From a virus, in IMG/VR virus record IMGVR_UViG_3300028920_000132, positions 1-42,790 of that record: a stretch of 42,790 bases of DNA. One strand, given 5' to 3'. Both the position numbers and the translations under genes were made by a program. How positions within the stretch are numbered: the stretch's first letter is position 1; every line of letters starts with the position of its first letter. The notes below the pieces were generated by a model, which saw only the letters and a program-made list of their open reading frames with translations, made no database searches and had not been told where the DNA came from. This document shows, piece after piece, positions 13,117 through 20,347 of this stretch.

Positions 13117-13496
13117 AAAAATCCTTTCTATTATGTGTCCAGAAGTTTATTTGATGCGTATTCACGTATCTTTAACTTAAACATCAGTTCCCTATATATA
13201 TAATATATATAATATATAGCAAACATGTGTATTTTATGTGTCCATACGTGTTTTTTATAACTTTTTATATTCTTTATCATGTTTTTAACCTAAATGTACA
13301 CATCAAATTTATTATAACTCATTTACTTTTATATATTTATATTATAGTTGGACACTCATTTTCAATGTGTCCACTATAATTAAATATATAAAAGATATAA
13401 TATAATATATATATAATAGTGATTGTTGGACACATGGACAGTATGTCCAGAACATATCCAAACACATCCAACACATCACTAGAGTATAGTATATAA
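13117..13496. repeat. AT-rich non-coding region with TGTGTCCA repeats
   Basis: 380 bases without a gene. ATGTGTCCA occurs at 13133, 13236 and 13365; its reverse (TGGACAC) at 13349 and 13427; TGGACA-GTA-TGTCCA forms a palindrome at 13435-13449, followed by degenerate ACATATCCA and ACACATCCA copies. 13341-13355 and 13367-13380 form a long inverted repeat (ATTATAGTTGGACAC and GTGTCCACTATAAT) with an 11-base loop and one extra T. The rest is TATATA-rich. Such iterated sites beside a replicative helicase gene suggest an origin or a regulator-binding array. Confidence 0.65.
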
Positions 13497-14480
13497 TTAT
13501 AATTCATTTTTGTATTTTATAAGACTGTAGTATTTAGTTTTAGAACCATATTTAAATATGATGTTTTCGTCCAGTAATTGCTTCAGGAGAGCATATAACA
13601 GACTTCTTGATATCTTACCCTTCTTAACCAATTCTTTCACTGTGAGGGTCTTATATTGGTTAAATAACTTAATAATATCAGCTATCCTTTCAGTATGCAG
13701 ATTAACCACTTCATAATATAATGGGTCAGGTTCAATCATAAGTAACCTAGTACTCTCAATAATATCCCCATCACGTTGAGTATCGCATTTAAGTATCCTC
13801 TCTTTAGTATCCGGATCATCACCAAACTTTTCCAACCTGAAACAATGGTCTATATCAGCCAATAAATAAGCAGATCCAAAAGTATCTTTATCGGTTCTTT
13901 TATAATACTTCCCATTTTTATCTTTACCAGGCTTAGTAAGATGATGCACTGCAACTCTAGCACATCCACCCAAACTATCAGCTAACCAACTAAAAGTATT
14001 ATTAAAATCATTAATAACATTATCATCTTTAAGACTACCATTAACCGCCTTATACAACGCATCCAATATAATCACATCCGGCACATTATCTCTATTTTCC
14101 TGCACTATCTGCTTAAGTTGTTCCTTACCTGTATCGGTATTAAACTTAAACTTAAAGTATATAAGAGTAATATTATCAGTATTAATCCCTATACCATTAC
14201 TCATACACCTAAATCTTTCCTTAATTTTCCATAACTTAACTTCATTAAACATATACCACACTTTACAAGGTTTATTAATAGGGAAAGTTTTAAGGAAATC
14301 AACACCATTACTCAAACTACAACATAACTGCTGGCTAAACACAGTCTTGCCAACCTTCTCTTCAGCCACAAACAACACATAATCACCTTTGGACAATATA
14401 CCTTCTATTATAGGAATTTTATTATCTTCATCAATATTAAGTATATCGTTACCTTTAATGTAGTTATATAGTTTAGACAT
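13497..14480 (-). CDS. RepA-like hexameric helicase / AAA_25 ATPase
   Basis: 327 residues. P-loop FVAEEKVGKTVFSQQL near residues 38-53 (the first Gly of the usual GxxxxGKT is Ala), Walker B VIILDALYKAV near 136, a His motif VHHLTKPGKD near 180 and GSAYLLADIDHCFRL near 205. These are typical of RecA-fold RepA/AAA_25 replicative helicases. The C-terminal 60 residues (VKELVKKGKISRSLLYALLK) look like a winged helix that could bind origin DNA. The repeat region at its 3' side is a candidate target. No primase or polymerase was found, so this would recruit host enzymes. Confidence 0.8.
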   Translation of the reverse strand: MSKLYNYIKGNDILNIDEDNKIPIIEGILSKGDYVLFVAEEKVGKTVFSQQLCCSLSNGVDFLKTFPINKPCKVWYMFNEVKLWKIKERFRCMSNGIGINTDNITLIYFKFKFNTDTGKEQLKQIVQENRDNVPDVIILDALYKAVNGSLKDDNVINDFNNTFSWLADSLGGCARVAVHHLTKPGKDKNGKYYKRTDKDTFGSAYLLADIDHCFRLEKFGDDPDTKERILKCDTQRDGDIIESTRLLMIEPDPLYYEVVNLHTERIADIIKLFNQYKTLTVKELVKKGKISRSLLYALLKQLLDENIIFKYGSKTKYYSLIKYKNEL

Positions 14481-14517
14481 AAAAAATCCCCTATCTTATT
14501 AAAAACAGTATTAGTTA

Positions 14518-14826
14518 TTAAACAATATTAAGTCTTTTAAGACCATAATTAGCCGATATTCTAGAATTCTTAAGTATCTGCACAATCTTATCTGTACATT
14601 TACCATCAACAAAATCTTTAATATCTTTCATACTGATTTTAAGAAAAGACAGGAAATAAGCATCTTTTATCTTTTGGTAAGTTTTTTCATTTATTATTCT
14701 ATACCCTCTATTATCTCTATCAATTTTACCAAACATACCCTTTCTTTCATAATGGTAAAACTTAGGTCTAGATATAGAACAATTAAGCTCTATGGTAAGC
14801 CTATCCATAACATCTTGAACAGTCAT
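14518..14826 (-). CDS. MerR-like DNA-binding regulator
   Basis: 102 residues. The N-terminal helix-turn-helix and wing pattern (TVQDVMDRL, then SRPKFYHYERKGMFGKIDRD and GYRIINEKTYQKI) is like MerR-family domains, with a short C-terminal helix instead of an effector domain. GGAGG is 9 bases before the ATG. It lies directly under the promoter at 14876-14904, which shares its spacer with two other early promoters. It is therefore the best candidate for the regulator of that operator family, possibly autoregulated. The family call is moderate; the regulatory link is inference. Confidence 0.65.
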   Translation of the reverse strand: MTVQDVMDRLTIELNCSISRPKFYHYERKGMFGKIDRDNRGYRIINEKTYQKIKDAYFLSFLKISMKDIKDFVDGKCTDKIVQILKNSRISANYGLKRLNIV

Positions 14827-14875
14827 CTATTAATCCTCCTATTATTGCACAGGGAAGGCAACAACCTTGTCACTA

Positions 14876-14904
14876 ACTATATCATAACTATAACATAAAG
14901 TCAA
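14876..14904 (-). promoter_or_regulatory. Sigma70-like promoter for MerR-like gene
   Basis: Minus strand TTGACT (14904-14899), 17 bases, TATAGT (14881-14876). The bases around it (14867-14904) match the 12760-12797 promoter at 31 of 38 positions. Drives the regulator and probably the helicase. Confidence 0.85.
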
Positions 14905-14931
14905 CAAAAAAATATAATCTATTATCTATCC

Positions 14932-14988
14932 TTAACACCTTCAACCACTAAACACAATACTAAACATATTATAAGAAAACTTAACATG
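14932..14988 (-). CDS. 18-residue membrane microprotein
   Basis: MLSFLIICLVLCLVVERC: one hydrophobic helix with a charged end. AAAGGAG sits at good spacing before ATG 14988. It lies upstream of the MerR promoter and downstream of the 59-residue membrane gene. Too short to be sure; the ribosome-binding site is the main support. Confidence 0.45.
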
Positions 14989-15029
14989 ATTACTCCTTTA
15001 CTTATACTTATACTTAATTAATTAATCAC

Positions 15030-15209
15030 TTAACCACAAAACAATATACTAAATATCAACCCTAAAGAAAAAACCACTCCTAATATCAATCTAATAAACA
15101 AATTATCAGACAACACACAAGCCACTATACTACTAACCATAACAGCCGGAACAAACCCAAACAACACAATAACAACACTATAACAATCAACACAAGTATT
15201 ATCCATCAT
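15030..15209 (-). CDS. Small two-helix membrane protein
   Basis: 59 residues, MMDNTCVDCYSVVIVLFGFV followed by a second hydrophobic helix (LILGVVFSLGLIFSILF). Start at 15209 overlaps the preceding stop as ATGA; a GGGAG lies just upstream. Two Cys near the N terminus (CVDC). Function unknown. Confidence 0.65.
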   Translation of the reverse strand: MMDNTCVDCYSVVIVLFGFVPAVMVSSIVACVLSDNLFIRLILGVVFSLGLIFSILFCG

Positions 15210-15373
15210 TTCTCCCTTCTTTTGCAAACATTTTCCATAACCTTATAATAAATAGCATACAATTGTTTCTTACTCTTACCCCTTAACCCTTTCCAATGCG
15301 GATACATTTTATTTAACTGCCTTAACAACTCCCATTTACTACTAGGCACATAATAATCCCTAAACTTATACAT
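15206..15373 (-). CDS. Small phage protein with KKQLYAIYY motif
   Basis: 55 residues: MYKFRDYYVPSSKWELLRQL, then RGKSKKQLYAIYYKVME. The KWELLxxL...KKQLYAIYY arrangement is common in small phage proteins of unknown function; the exact family name is not known to me. GGGAGG lies ahead of ATG 15373. Basic and helical, so nucleic-acid binding is possible. Confidence 0.7.
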   Translation of the reverse strand: MYKFRDYYVPSSKWELLRQLNKMYPHWKGLRGKSKKQLYAIYYKVMENVCKRREK

Positions 15374-15434
15374 GATACCTCCCATACATATATCATTTAA
15401 CCCTCATAACTGCCCCACACAGCCACTTTCTACC

Positions 15435-15578
15435 TCAATACACATAAACATATCCATTTTCAATAAAAACACCGTCATGCCCCAATTCCTGCATTATTTC
15501 AACCAAACTATAACCCCATGCATACAAATTATTTGCCCTCACTTCCAACTCATCATAATCAATATTAAGTAACTGCAT
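15435..15578 (-). CDS. Small acidic protein, 47 residues
   Basis: MQLLNIDYDELEVRANNLYA to ENGYVYVY. A run of G (GGGGGG) on the minus strand serves as ribosome-binding site ahead of ATG 15578. Helical with a beta end. Function unknown. Confidence 0.6.
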   Translation of the reverse strand: MQLLNIDYDELEVRANNLYAWGYSLVEIMQELGHDGVFIENGYVYVY

Positions 15579-15615
15579 TATCCCCCCCTTATATTGTTAT
15601 CAAACAACTATAATA

Positions 15616-15786
15616 TCATCTACCAACATTCAACACATTATCAAGATATCTATTTTCTAATTCCTTCTCAACATAGAAAAACTCATTATGTAATGGAAAC
15701 CCAAAAAAACAAAGCTGTTTCAAACAATCTCTAATTTTAAACATATCATTTAAACTTCTACTTTCAAACAATTTATTATAATCCAT
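15616..15786 (-). CDS. Small hypothetical protein, 56 residues
   Basis: MDYNKLFESRSLNDMFKIRD, one CFFGF motif, acidic C terminus. ATG 15786 follows AAGGGGG; a frame to 15804 has no site. Function unknown. Confidence 0.65.
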   Translation of the reverse strand: MDYNKLFESRSLNDMFKIRDCLKQLCFFGFPLHNEFFYVEKELENRYLDNVLNVGR

Positions 15787-15818
15787 AACAAACCCCCTTC
15801 TCATTCACATCAAATTAA

Positions 15819-15956
15819 TCATTTAACCAACTTCTCCAAATTATCTAACACTTTATCAATAGTATCAACTATATGCGGAAACAAAAGTTCTCCGTGCCTA
15901 TCGTAACAATCATCTTTCAACCCCTTCATTAACTCTATATGTTCGTTATTACTCAT
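15819..15956 (-). CDS. Small acidic protein, 45 residues
   Basis: MSNNEHIELMKGLKDDCYDR; helical. GGGGG precedes ATG 15956, the same style of site as its neighbours. Function unknown. Confidence 0.6.
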   Translation of the reverse strand: MSNNEHIELMKGLKDDCYDRHGELLFPHIVDTIDKVLDNLEKLVK

Positions 15957-15968
15957 GACAGCCCCCTA

Positions 15969-16130
15969 TTAAAACTCTATAACATGTAAGTTATTAATAT
16001 TTAGGTTATTATCCATAATATGACTGTAAGCCTCTTCCTCGTCTTTAAATCTTAAATAATCCCCATCATTCCCCATCATATAATCCCAACTACAAGAACA
16101 TTTACCATTATTAATTGCTATTACATACAT
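15969..16130 (-). CDS. Small hypothetical protein, 53 residues
   Basis: MYVIAINNGKCSCSWDYMMG, then an acidic helix with DEEEAYSHIMDNN. AGGGGG ahead of ATG 16130. The opening resembles small proteins with a beta-hairpin-helix fold. Function unknown. Confidence 0.65.
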   Translation of the reverse strand: MYVIAINNGKCSCSWDYMMGNDGDYLRFKDEEEAYSHIMDNNLNINNLHVIEF

Positions 16131-16153
16131 AACAAACCCCCTTTATTAACAAG

Positions 16154-16336
16154 TTAAATATATCCATTCTCTTCCATTCTCCTGGCTTCCCTGAGCGTAA
16201 ACACGTTATTATCCACGATCTTTCTAAGCTGTACTAAACTCATATCACTTAAATAATAATAATAGTCTTTCGTTAGCTCCTCAATTATATCTTCTCTAGC
16301 TGTCTCTATTAATATATCGTTTTGTTTATGTGACAT
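16154..16336 (-). CDS. Small helical protein, 60 residues
   Basis: MSHKQNDILIETAREDIIEE, four consecutive Tyr (DYYYYL), ending REARRMEENGYI. AGGGG precedes the ATG. Function unknown. Confidence 0.65.
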   Translation of the reverse strand: MSHKQNDILIETAREDIIEELTKDYYYYLSDMSLVQLRKIVDNNVFTLREARRMEENGYI

Positions 16337-16354
16337 AATAATACCCCTTTTTTA

Positions 16355-16516
16355 TTAAACAAAATAATGTTCATTTTCATAGTTATGGTCAATAAAATCA
16401 AAATAGCTATCTTTATAACCATAATCAGTTAATGTTTTAATTTGTTTGTTTGCTTGATATTCATTATCCCAAGCGGAATGTTTACTTCCATCTTTTAAAA
16501 ATACTATACACTTCAT
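16355..16516 (-). CDS. Small hypothetical protein, 53 residues
   Basis: MKCIVFLKDGSKHSAWDNEY; resembles the 15969-16130 product in layout (beta-hairpin then acidic end). AAGGGGG lies ahead of ATG 16516. Function unknown. Confidence 0.65.
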   Translation of the reverse strand: MKCIVFLKDGSKHSAWDNEYQANKQIKTLTDYGYKDSYFDFIDHNYENEHYFV

Positions 16517-16545
16517 TTTATCCCCCTTCCATAGGTTATTAATAA

Positions 16546-16722
16546 TTATTTACTCCAATCATACTTTTGCCCCTTTAATAGTTCAAGAGTATCTTTTATA
16601 TCTTTTCTTGTGTATTGAGCATCATATATAAATGCTAAAACAAAATACAAACCTTGCTCTTTTAATATATTTTCCAAAACATCTATTGTCCTATATAGTT
16701 CACCTTTTCGAGTTGCTCCCAT
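16546..16722 (-). CDS. Small protein with C-terminal GQKYDW tag
   Basis: 58 residues, MGATRKGELYRTIDVLENIL to LLKGQKYDWSK. The same GQKYDW end occurs in the upstream 163-residue protein, from a 26-base direct repeat with two mismatches (16555-16580 and 16735-16760). GGTGG near the ATG, which follows the upstream stop directly. Function unknown. Confidence 0.65.
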   Translation of the reverse strand: MGATRKGELYRTIDVLENILKEQGLYFVLAFIYDAQYTRKDIKDTLELLKGQKYDWSK

Positions 16723-17214
16723 TTAAACCACCTTCCAATCATACTTTTGTCCCTCTAATATCTCCATATCGTCACAAATACGAGATATAACACCATCAAG
16801 ACTGATTGCCTGACCCGTTGTAGTTCTACCCCAATAATAGTTATTACCCCATTCAAGCACTGGTTGACCTTGTTCTCTTAGCTTTTCATATAAATAACTT
16901 GTAACTATCCACCATTCAAAGATTTCTTGTGGTTCATCCGTTAAATGATCTATTGTACTATCGCAAGAGGTACAAATATATTCATTATCTTGAATATGTG
17001 TAATATACTCTTCTTGTTCCCCGCATTCAGGGCAAACTTGACAATAAAGGTTTTCTATGTCTTCTTCATTAATAACACCCGAATTTAAAACATCTTGCAT
17101 TTCATAACTAAAACAAGTTAACACCTCACGCCTAACAAACTTGTCCTTAATTTCTTGATTAACTACGCTGTTATGATCTTTCTTTAAATTCTTTGTTTCT
17201 TTTGTCTTTTCCAT
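16723..17214 (-). CDS. Zinc-ribbon phage protein, 163 residues
   Basis: Basic N terminus, then a zinc ribbon (CQVCPECGEQ...ICTSCDS, about residues 53-80) and a domain with EWWIVTSYLYEKLREQGQPV and YYWGRTTTGQAISLDGVI. The latter block is widespread in phages and plasmids without known function. First or second gene of the leftward operon, so very early. AAAGGAGAGG lies upstream of the ATG. Confidence 0.8.
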   Translation of the reverse strand: MEKTKETKNLKKDHNSVVNQEIKDKFVRREVLTCFSYEMQDVLNSGVINEEDIENLYCQVCPECGEQEEYITHIQDNEYICTSCDSTIDHLTDEPQEIFEWWIVTSYLYEKLREQGQPVLEWGNNYYWGRTTTGQAISLDGVISRICDDMEILEGQKYDWKVV

Positions 17215-17241
17215 TTTACCTCTCCTTTATTTTGTTATTTA

Positions 17242-17433
17242 TTAAACATTCCCCGCATAAATATTAACTATTTCTTTCGCCTTCTTTTCAGTCCATGTGT
17301 AGATAAAAGTTTCCATCACTCTTGTTTTGCCGTTGTTGTATTGATATTCTATTATGCAAGGTATTGCATAATTACCGTAGCTTGAGTTACTTTTACGGAT
17401 ATCATTAAATACTTGTTTTATTGTTTCCTTCAT
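17242..17433 (-). CDS. First early leftward gene, 63 residues
   Basis: MKETIKQVFNDIRKSNSSYG, then a beta segment (AIPCIIEYQYNNGKTRVMET) and a short helix with a basic face. Directly downstream of the leftward promoter at 17491-17518, hence likely the first product made after infection. Function unknown. Confidence 0.75.
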   Translation of the reverse strand: MKETIKQVFNDIRKSNSSYGNYAIPCIIEYQYNNGKTRVMETFIYTWTEKKAKEIVNIYAGNV

Positions 17434-17468
17434 TTTACACCCCTTTTGTTATTTAATTAATCACACAT

Positions 17469-17510
17469 TATCGCAACTACAACCATAATAAGTATATCAC
17501 AACTACAACC
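17469..17510 (-). promoter_or_regulatory. Two operator-like direct repeats
   Basis: Plus-strand TATCACAACTACAACC (17495-17510) and TATCGCAACTACAACC (17469-17484) differ at one base, 26 bases apart. The first fills the promoter spacer and part of -10; the second lies downstream of -10. This is the arrangement of paired repressor sites. Confidence 0.6.
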
Positions 17511-17518
17511 AAAGTCAA
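17491..17518 (-). promoter_or_regulatory. Main leftward early promoter
   Basis: Minus strand TTGACT (17518-17513), 16 bases, TATACT (17496-17491). Spacer GGTTGTAGTTGTGA resembles the other two leftward promoters. Faces the gene at 17433. Confidence 0.75.
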
Positions 17519-17627
17519 GCAAAACAATAAAAAAAAGTGCCATAAAAAAACAAAAAATAAAAAATCATATAACCCAGGTTTCATCAATGTTTCAGCTCAT
17601 CAACCATTACTAAAACTGTCAATCATC

Positions 17628-17657
17628 TTGACAAATATAAATAATTATTATTATCAT
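17628..17657 (+). promoter_or_regulatory. Main rightward late promoter
   Basis: TTGACA (17628-17633), 18 bases, TATCAT (17652-17657). The predicted transcript start falls about on the terS ATG (17664). A reading frame could begin at the TTG of the -35 box but that is better explained as promoter. Confidence 0.6.
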
Positions 17658-17663
17658 GACTAC

Positions 17664-18203
17664 ATGCCAAGAAAAAAACTATCAACAAAAAATAAAATGT
17701 TTGCCAAAAATCTTATCAAATACCATGGCAACGCAACCGAAGCATATCTCGAAACATACCCAAATTCCGGCATCAACTCAGCCCATGCCAACGCATCTAG
17801 ACTATTGGCTCAAAAGCCCGAAATACTTGACATAGTTAAACAAGTAGCAGATAACAACGGTGTCACTCTAGATAAACTAACAAAGAAACTAAAACAAAAG
17901 TTAGATAGTAAGAAATCGATAGTTATTGATAGAGAAATTCAATATGTAGATGACAATACAAATCAATTAAAAGCAGTTGAATTAGGCTTAAAAATACAAG
18001 GTGCGTTGGATGATTCGACCAAAATACAAAATAATACGGTTAATATTACCCATAATCAATCAATAATTGTTGAGAAAATACAAAGCAACATGGAGCGTAT
18101 GTTTGAGATAATGGACTCGAGACGTGATAAGCTGAATAAAAAGGAAGATATATCCACAACTTATGCACATGTTGAGGAAAACCCCAATGAACCAGCCGAA
18201 TAA
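17664..18203 (+). CDS. terS: Terminase small subunit
   Basis: 179 residues. MPRKKLSTKNKMFAKNLIKY and GNATEAYLETYP are typical of terminase small subunits: an N-terminal helix-turn-helix that recognises packaging DNA, followed by a central oligomerisation helix and a charged C terminus that contacts the large subunit. No ribosome-binding site is seen before ATG 17664, and the promoter geometry predicts a leaderless message. Followed by a non-coding stretch with a G-quadruplex candidate before the next gene. Confidence 0.85.
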   Translation: MPRKKLSTKNKMFAKNLIKYHGNATEAYLETYPNSGINSAHANASRLLAQKPEILDIVKQVADNNGVTLDKLTKKLKQKLDSKKSIVIDREIQYVDDNTNQLKAVELGLKIQGALDDSTKIQNNTVNITHNQSIIVEKIQSNMERMFEIMDSRRDKLNKKEDISTTYAHVEENPNEPAE

Positions 18204-18422
18204 TCCCTTATATAGGAATTAATATTAATATATATACCTATATATATAAGTAAAAGTGGGGGTAGGGGGTGGGGGTAAGTTTTGGGTTGGTAGTCTCCCA
18301 AATTTTTACAGAAATTTTAAATGTGCAGGATTAAGTATAATAAAAAGTTAGGTAATGATTAGTGTAATGATAATGGAAATGGCAACAATAATGATAAATA
18401 TGTAAAAAGGAGCAGCAATAAT
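18204..18422 (+). other. Terminase intergenic region with G-quadruplex candidate
   Basis: G5 at 18258-18262, 18265-18269 and 18271-18275 and G3 at 18284-18286, with loops of 2, 1 and 8 bases, on the sense strand of a very AT-rich genome. Upstream is a TATATA-rich stretch (18206-18250); downstream an AAATTT-type inverted repeat around 18300-18318. Could regulate terL translation or mark a packaging site. No gene is seen here. Confidence 0.7.
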
Positions 18423-18665
18423 ATGTCTGAAATAGCAAATCCTGCAATAAAGAAGATACCCTATAGACCAATAACACTACTAAAATTAGGTGAACTAATA
18501 GATAAATGTCAGTATAAAAGTGGTTATGAGATGGCATGTTATTTAATGGCAGATAATGGGTTATTGATATTGCAAAAAGAGGGTGATGGTGAGATTGATA
18601 CTACTAATGTAACTGATATTAATGAACCAACTGGAACCACTAATCAGGTACCACAAAATGACTAA
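18423..18665 (+). CDS. Small hypothetical protein between terminase genes
   Basis: 80 residues, MSEIANPAIKKIPYRPITLL then a helix and an acidic, Thr-rich tail. AAAGGAG about 11 bases upstream. Its stop overlaps the terL start by 8 bases. Small genes here often act in packaging; function unknown. Confidence 0.7.
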   Translation: MSEIANPAIKKIPYRPITLLKLGELIDKCQYKSGYEMACYLMADNGLLILQKEGDGEIDTTNVTDINEPTGTTNQVPQND

Positions 18666-20259
18666 CACTTCCACAACACTGATGCCTACTGGTGCAGATC
18701 GTCTTGCAATAGATCCTCTAGCTTGGGGTTACATATTCATAGCTGACCATTTCAGACAAAATTTCCCTGATTTTCATCTTGAACTTATGGATGCTGCTAT
18801 GCAACATCGTAAACTTGCTATAGTAGCACCACGTGAACATGCAAAAAGTGAGCTTTTATCGTTTCTATACCCACTCCATGCGATATGTTTCAGTAGAAAA
18901 CGGTTTATTGTGATGTTTAGTAGTACTAAAGATATGGCAGCGTCACATTATTCTGCTATACGTATACAACTTGAAACTAACGAACTTATACATGCGTATC
19001 ATGGTAAACCTACGTTTAAGAAACTCACATCTTCTGAAATGATATTCCAGTTTCCTGATAAGAAACCTATACGTATTGATACCTATGGTGCTGAACAGAT
19101 GGAATCTATACGTGGACTTAAACATGACGGGTATCGACCTGACCTAATAATACTAGATGACGTAGAGTTTCAGGAACTGGTAGATTCTCCTGACCGTAGA
19201 CGTAAACTTAAACAATCTTTTGACGAAGCTCTTATACCTGCAGGTGATAGAGAATATTGTCAATACATCGCTATCGGTACTATGCTGCATTTCGACGCTC
19301 TCATAGCTAAACTGGTAAATAAAGATACTTACCCTGATTGGTACAAAATGTTTTATAAAACTTCTGTAGAAAACCCGTTATGGTCTGACCGAATATCTTC
19401 TAAATATTTAGCTACTGTTAAACGTAATAACCCTATAGTGTACGCTAAAGAGTATCAGAACAATCCTATAAGTGGTGAATTGGCTAGGTTTAAACCTGAC
19501 AACTTCAGGTACTATACCGACCAGTCTACCCATTACACTTTGTTAGGTACTAACTCAGAAAAAATAGCTACTTATCCATATACCGATTGTTACCCAGCTA
19601 TAGCTTGTGATCTAGCGTTATCTGAACGTAAAACTGCCGATATGTCAGTGATACTGTCGCTCCTACTAGACCCAGACAACAACTATCTAGTATATTCCTA
19701 TATTGCCGAACGGGGTATGCGACCTGAACGGTTAGCACATATACTGTTTAATCAAGTTAACTATCTAACTAAACTTACCGGTACACGTCCATATGTAGGA
19801 TTTGAAAAAGCTAATATCGAACGTATCCGTAAAGAATTCTTGCAACGTGAAATGCGTAGACGTGATGAATTTTTTATTATTAAACCTATAGAATGGAAAA
19901 ACGATAAAATCGCTCGTATAGAACTTGCACTTGAACATCTGTATGCTAACCATGTAATATACCATAGACATAACATGACTGAACTAGAAGACCAACTCAT
20001 ACAGTTTCCGTTTGCATCTCATGACGATATACCTGACGCTTTACAAGGTGCTACTCAAATACTTAAATATGCTAAAAGACGTACTGCCACTTCAACTAAA
20101 CCATCTTCCGACGATCCTATGTTTGATTGGGTACGTAACAACATGTTACCTGCAACTAAAAATAAAAGTAGCCATAAAAAAAACGCATTATTTAATTTTC
20201 ATAACAACCCTTCAAACCCCTATGAAATCAAAGCTAAAAAGTCTTTTATGTCAAGATAA
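18658..20259 (+). CDS. terL: Terminase large subunit (packaging ATPase-nuclease)
   Basis: 533 residues from ATG 18658, which overlaps the preceding stop; the earlier ATG 18622 is in that gene. Walker-A-like APREHAKSELLSFL, Walker B PDLIILDDVEF, then a C-terminal RNase H-type nuclease with CDLALSERKTADMSVI (first Asp), GFEKANIERIRKEF and HDDIPDALQGA (last Asp pair). Powers DNA translocation through the portal and cuts the concatemer. Matches headful-type (P22/T4-like) large subunits by motif order. No good ribosome-binding site, so translational coupling is likely. Confidence 0.92.
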   Translation: MTNTSTTLMPTGADRLAIDPLAWGYIFIADHFRQNFPDFHLELMDAAMQHRKLAIVAPREHAKSELLSFLYPLHAICFSRKRFIVMFSSTKDMAASHYSAIRIQLETNELIHAYHGKPTFKKLTSSEMIFQFPDKKPIRIDTYGAEQMESIRGLKHDGYRPDLIILDDVEFQELVDSPDRRRKLKQSFDEALIPAGDREYCQYIAIGTMLHFDALIAKLVNKDTYPDWYKMFYKTSVENPLWSDRISSKYLATVKRNNPIVYAKEYQNNPISGELARFKPDNFRYYTDQSTHYTLLGTNSEKIATYPYTDCYPAIACDLALSERKTADMSVILSLLLDPDNNYLVYSYIAERGMRPERLAHILFNQVNYLTKLTGTRPYVGFEKANIERIRKEFLQREMRRRDEFFIIKPIEWKNDKIARIELALEHLYANHVIYHRHNMTELEDQLIQFPFASHDDIPDALQGATQILKYAKRRTATSTKPSSDDPMFDWVRNNMLPATKNKSSHKKNALFNFHNNPSNPYEIKAKKSFMSR

Positions 20260-20283
20260 TTAACAAAATATTTTTAACTTAAC

Positions 20284-20313
20284 TTGACTTGATAATAAAT
20301 TTAATGTTATAAG
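20284..20313 (+). promoter_or_regulatory. Candidate promoter before portal gene
   Basis: TTGACT (20284-20289), 18 bases, TATAAG (20308-20313), followed by AAGGAG ahead of the portal ATG. In the 88-base gap after terL. Confidence 0.5.
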
Positions 20314-20347
20314 GAAATTAATACTAATTAATTTTAAGGAGTTTTGA

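Noticed and set aside
17628-17630. TTG start for terS
   Set aside because: It is the -35 box of the late promoter; MPRKKL at 17664 is a typical terS start.
20012-20263. 83-residue ORF in terL, alternate frame
   Set aside because: Inside the conserved nuclease domain of terL; no ribosome-binding site.
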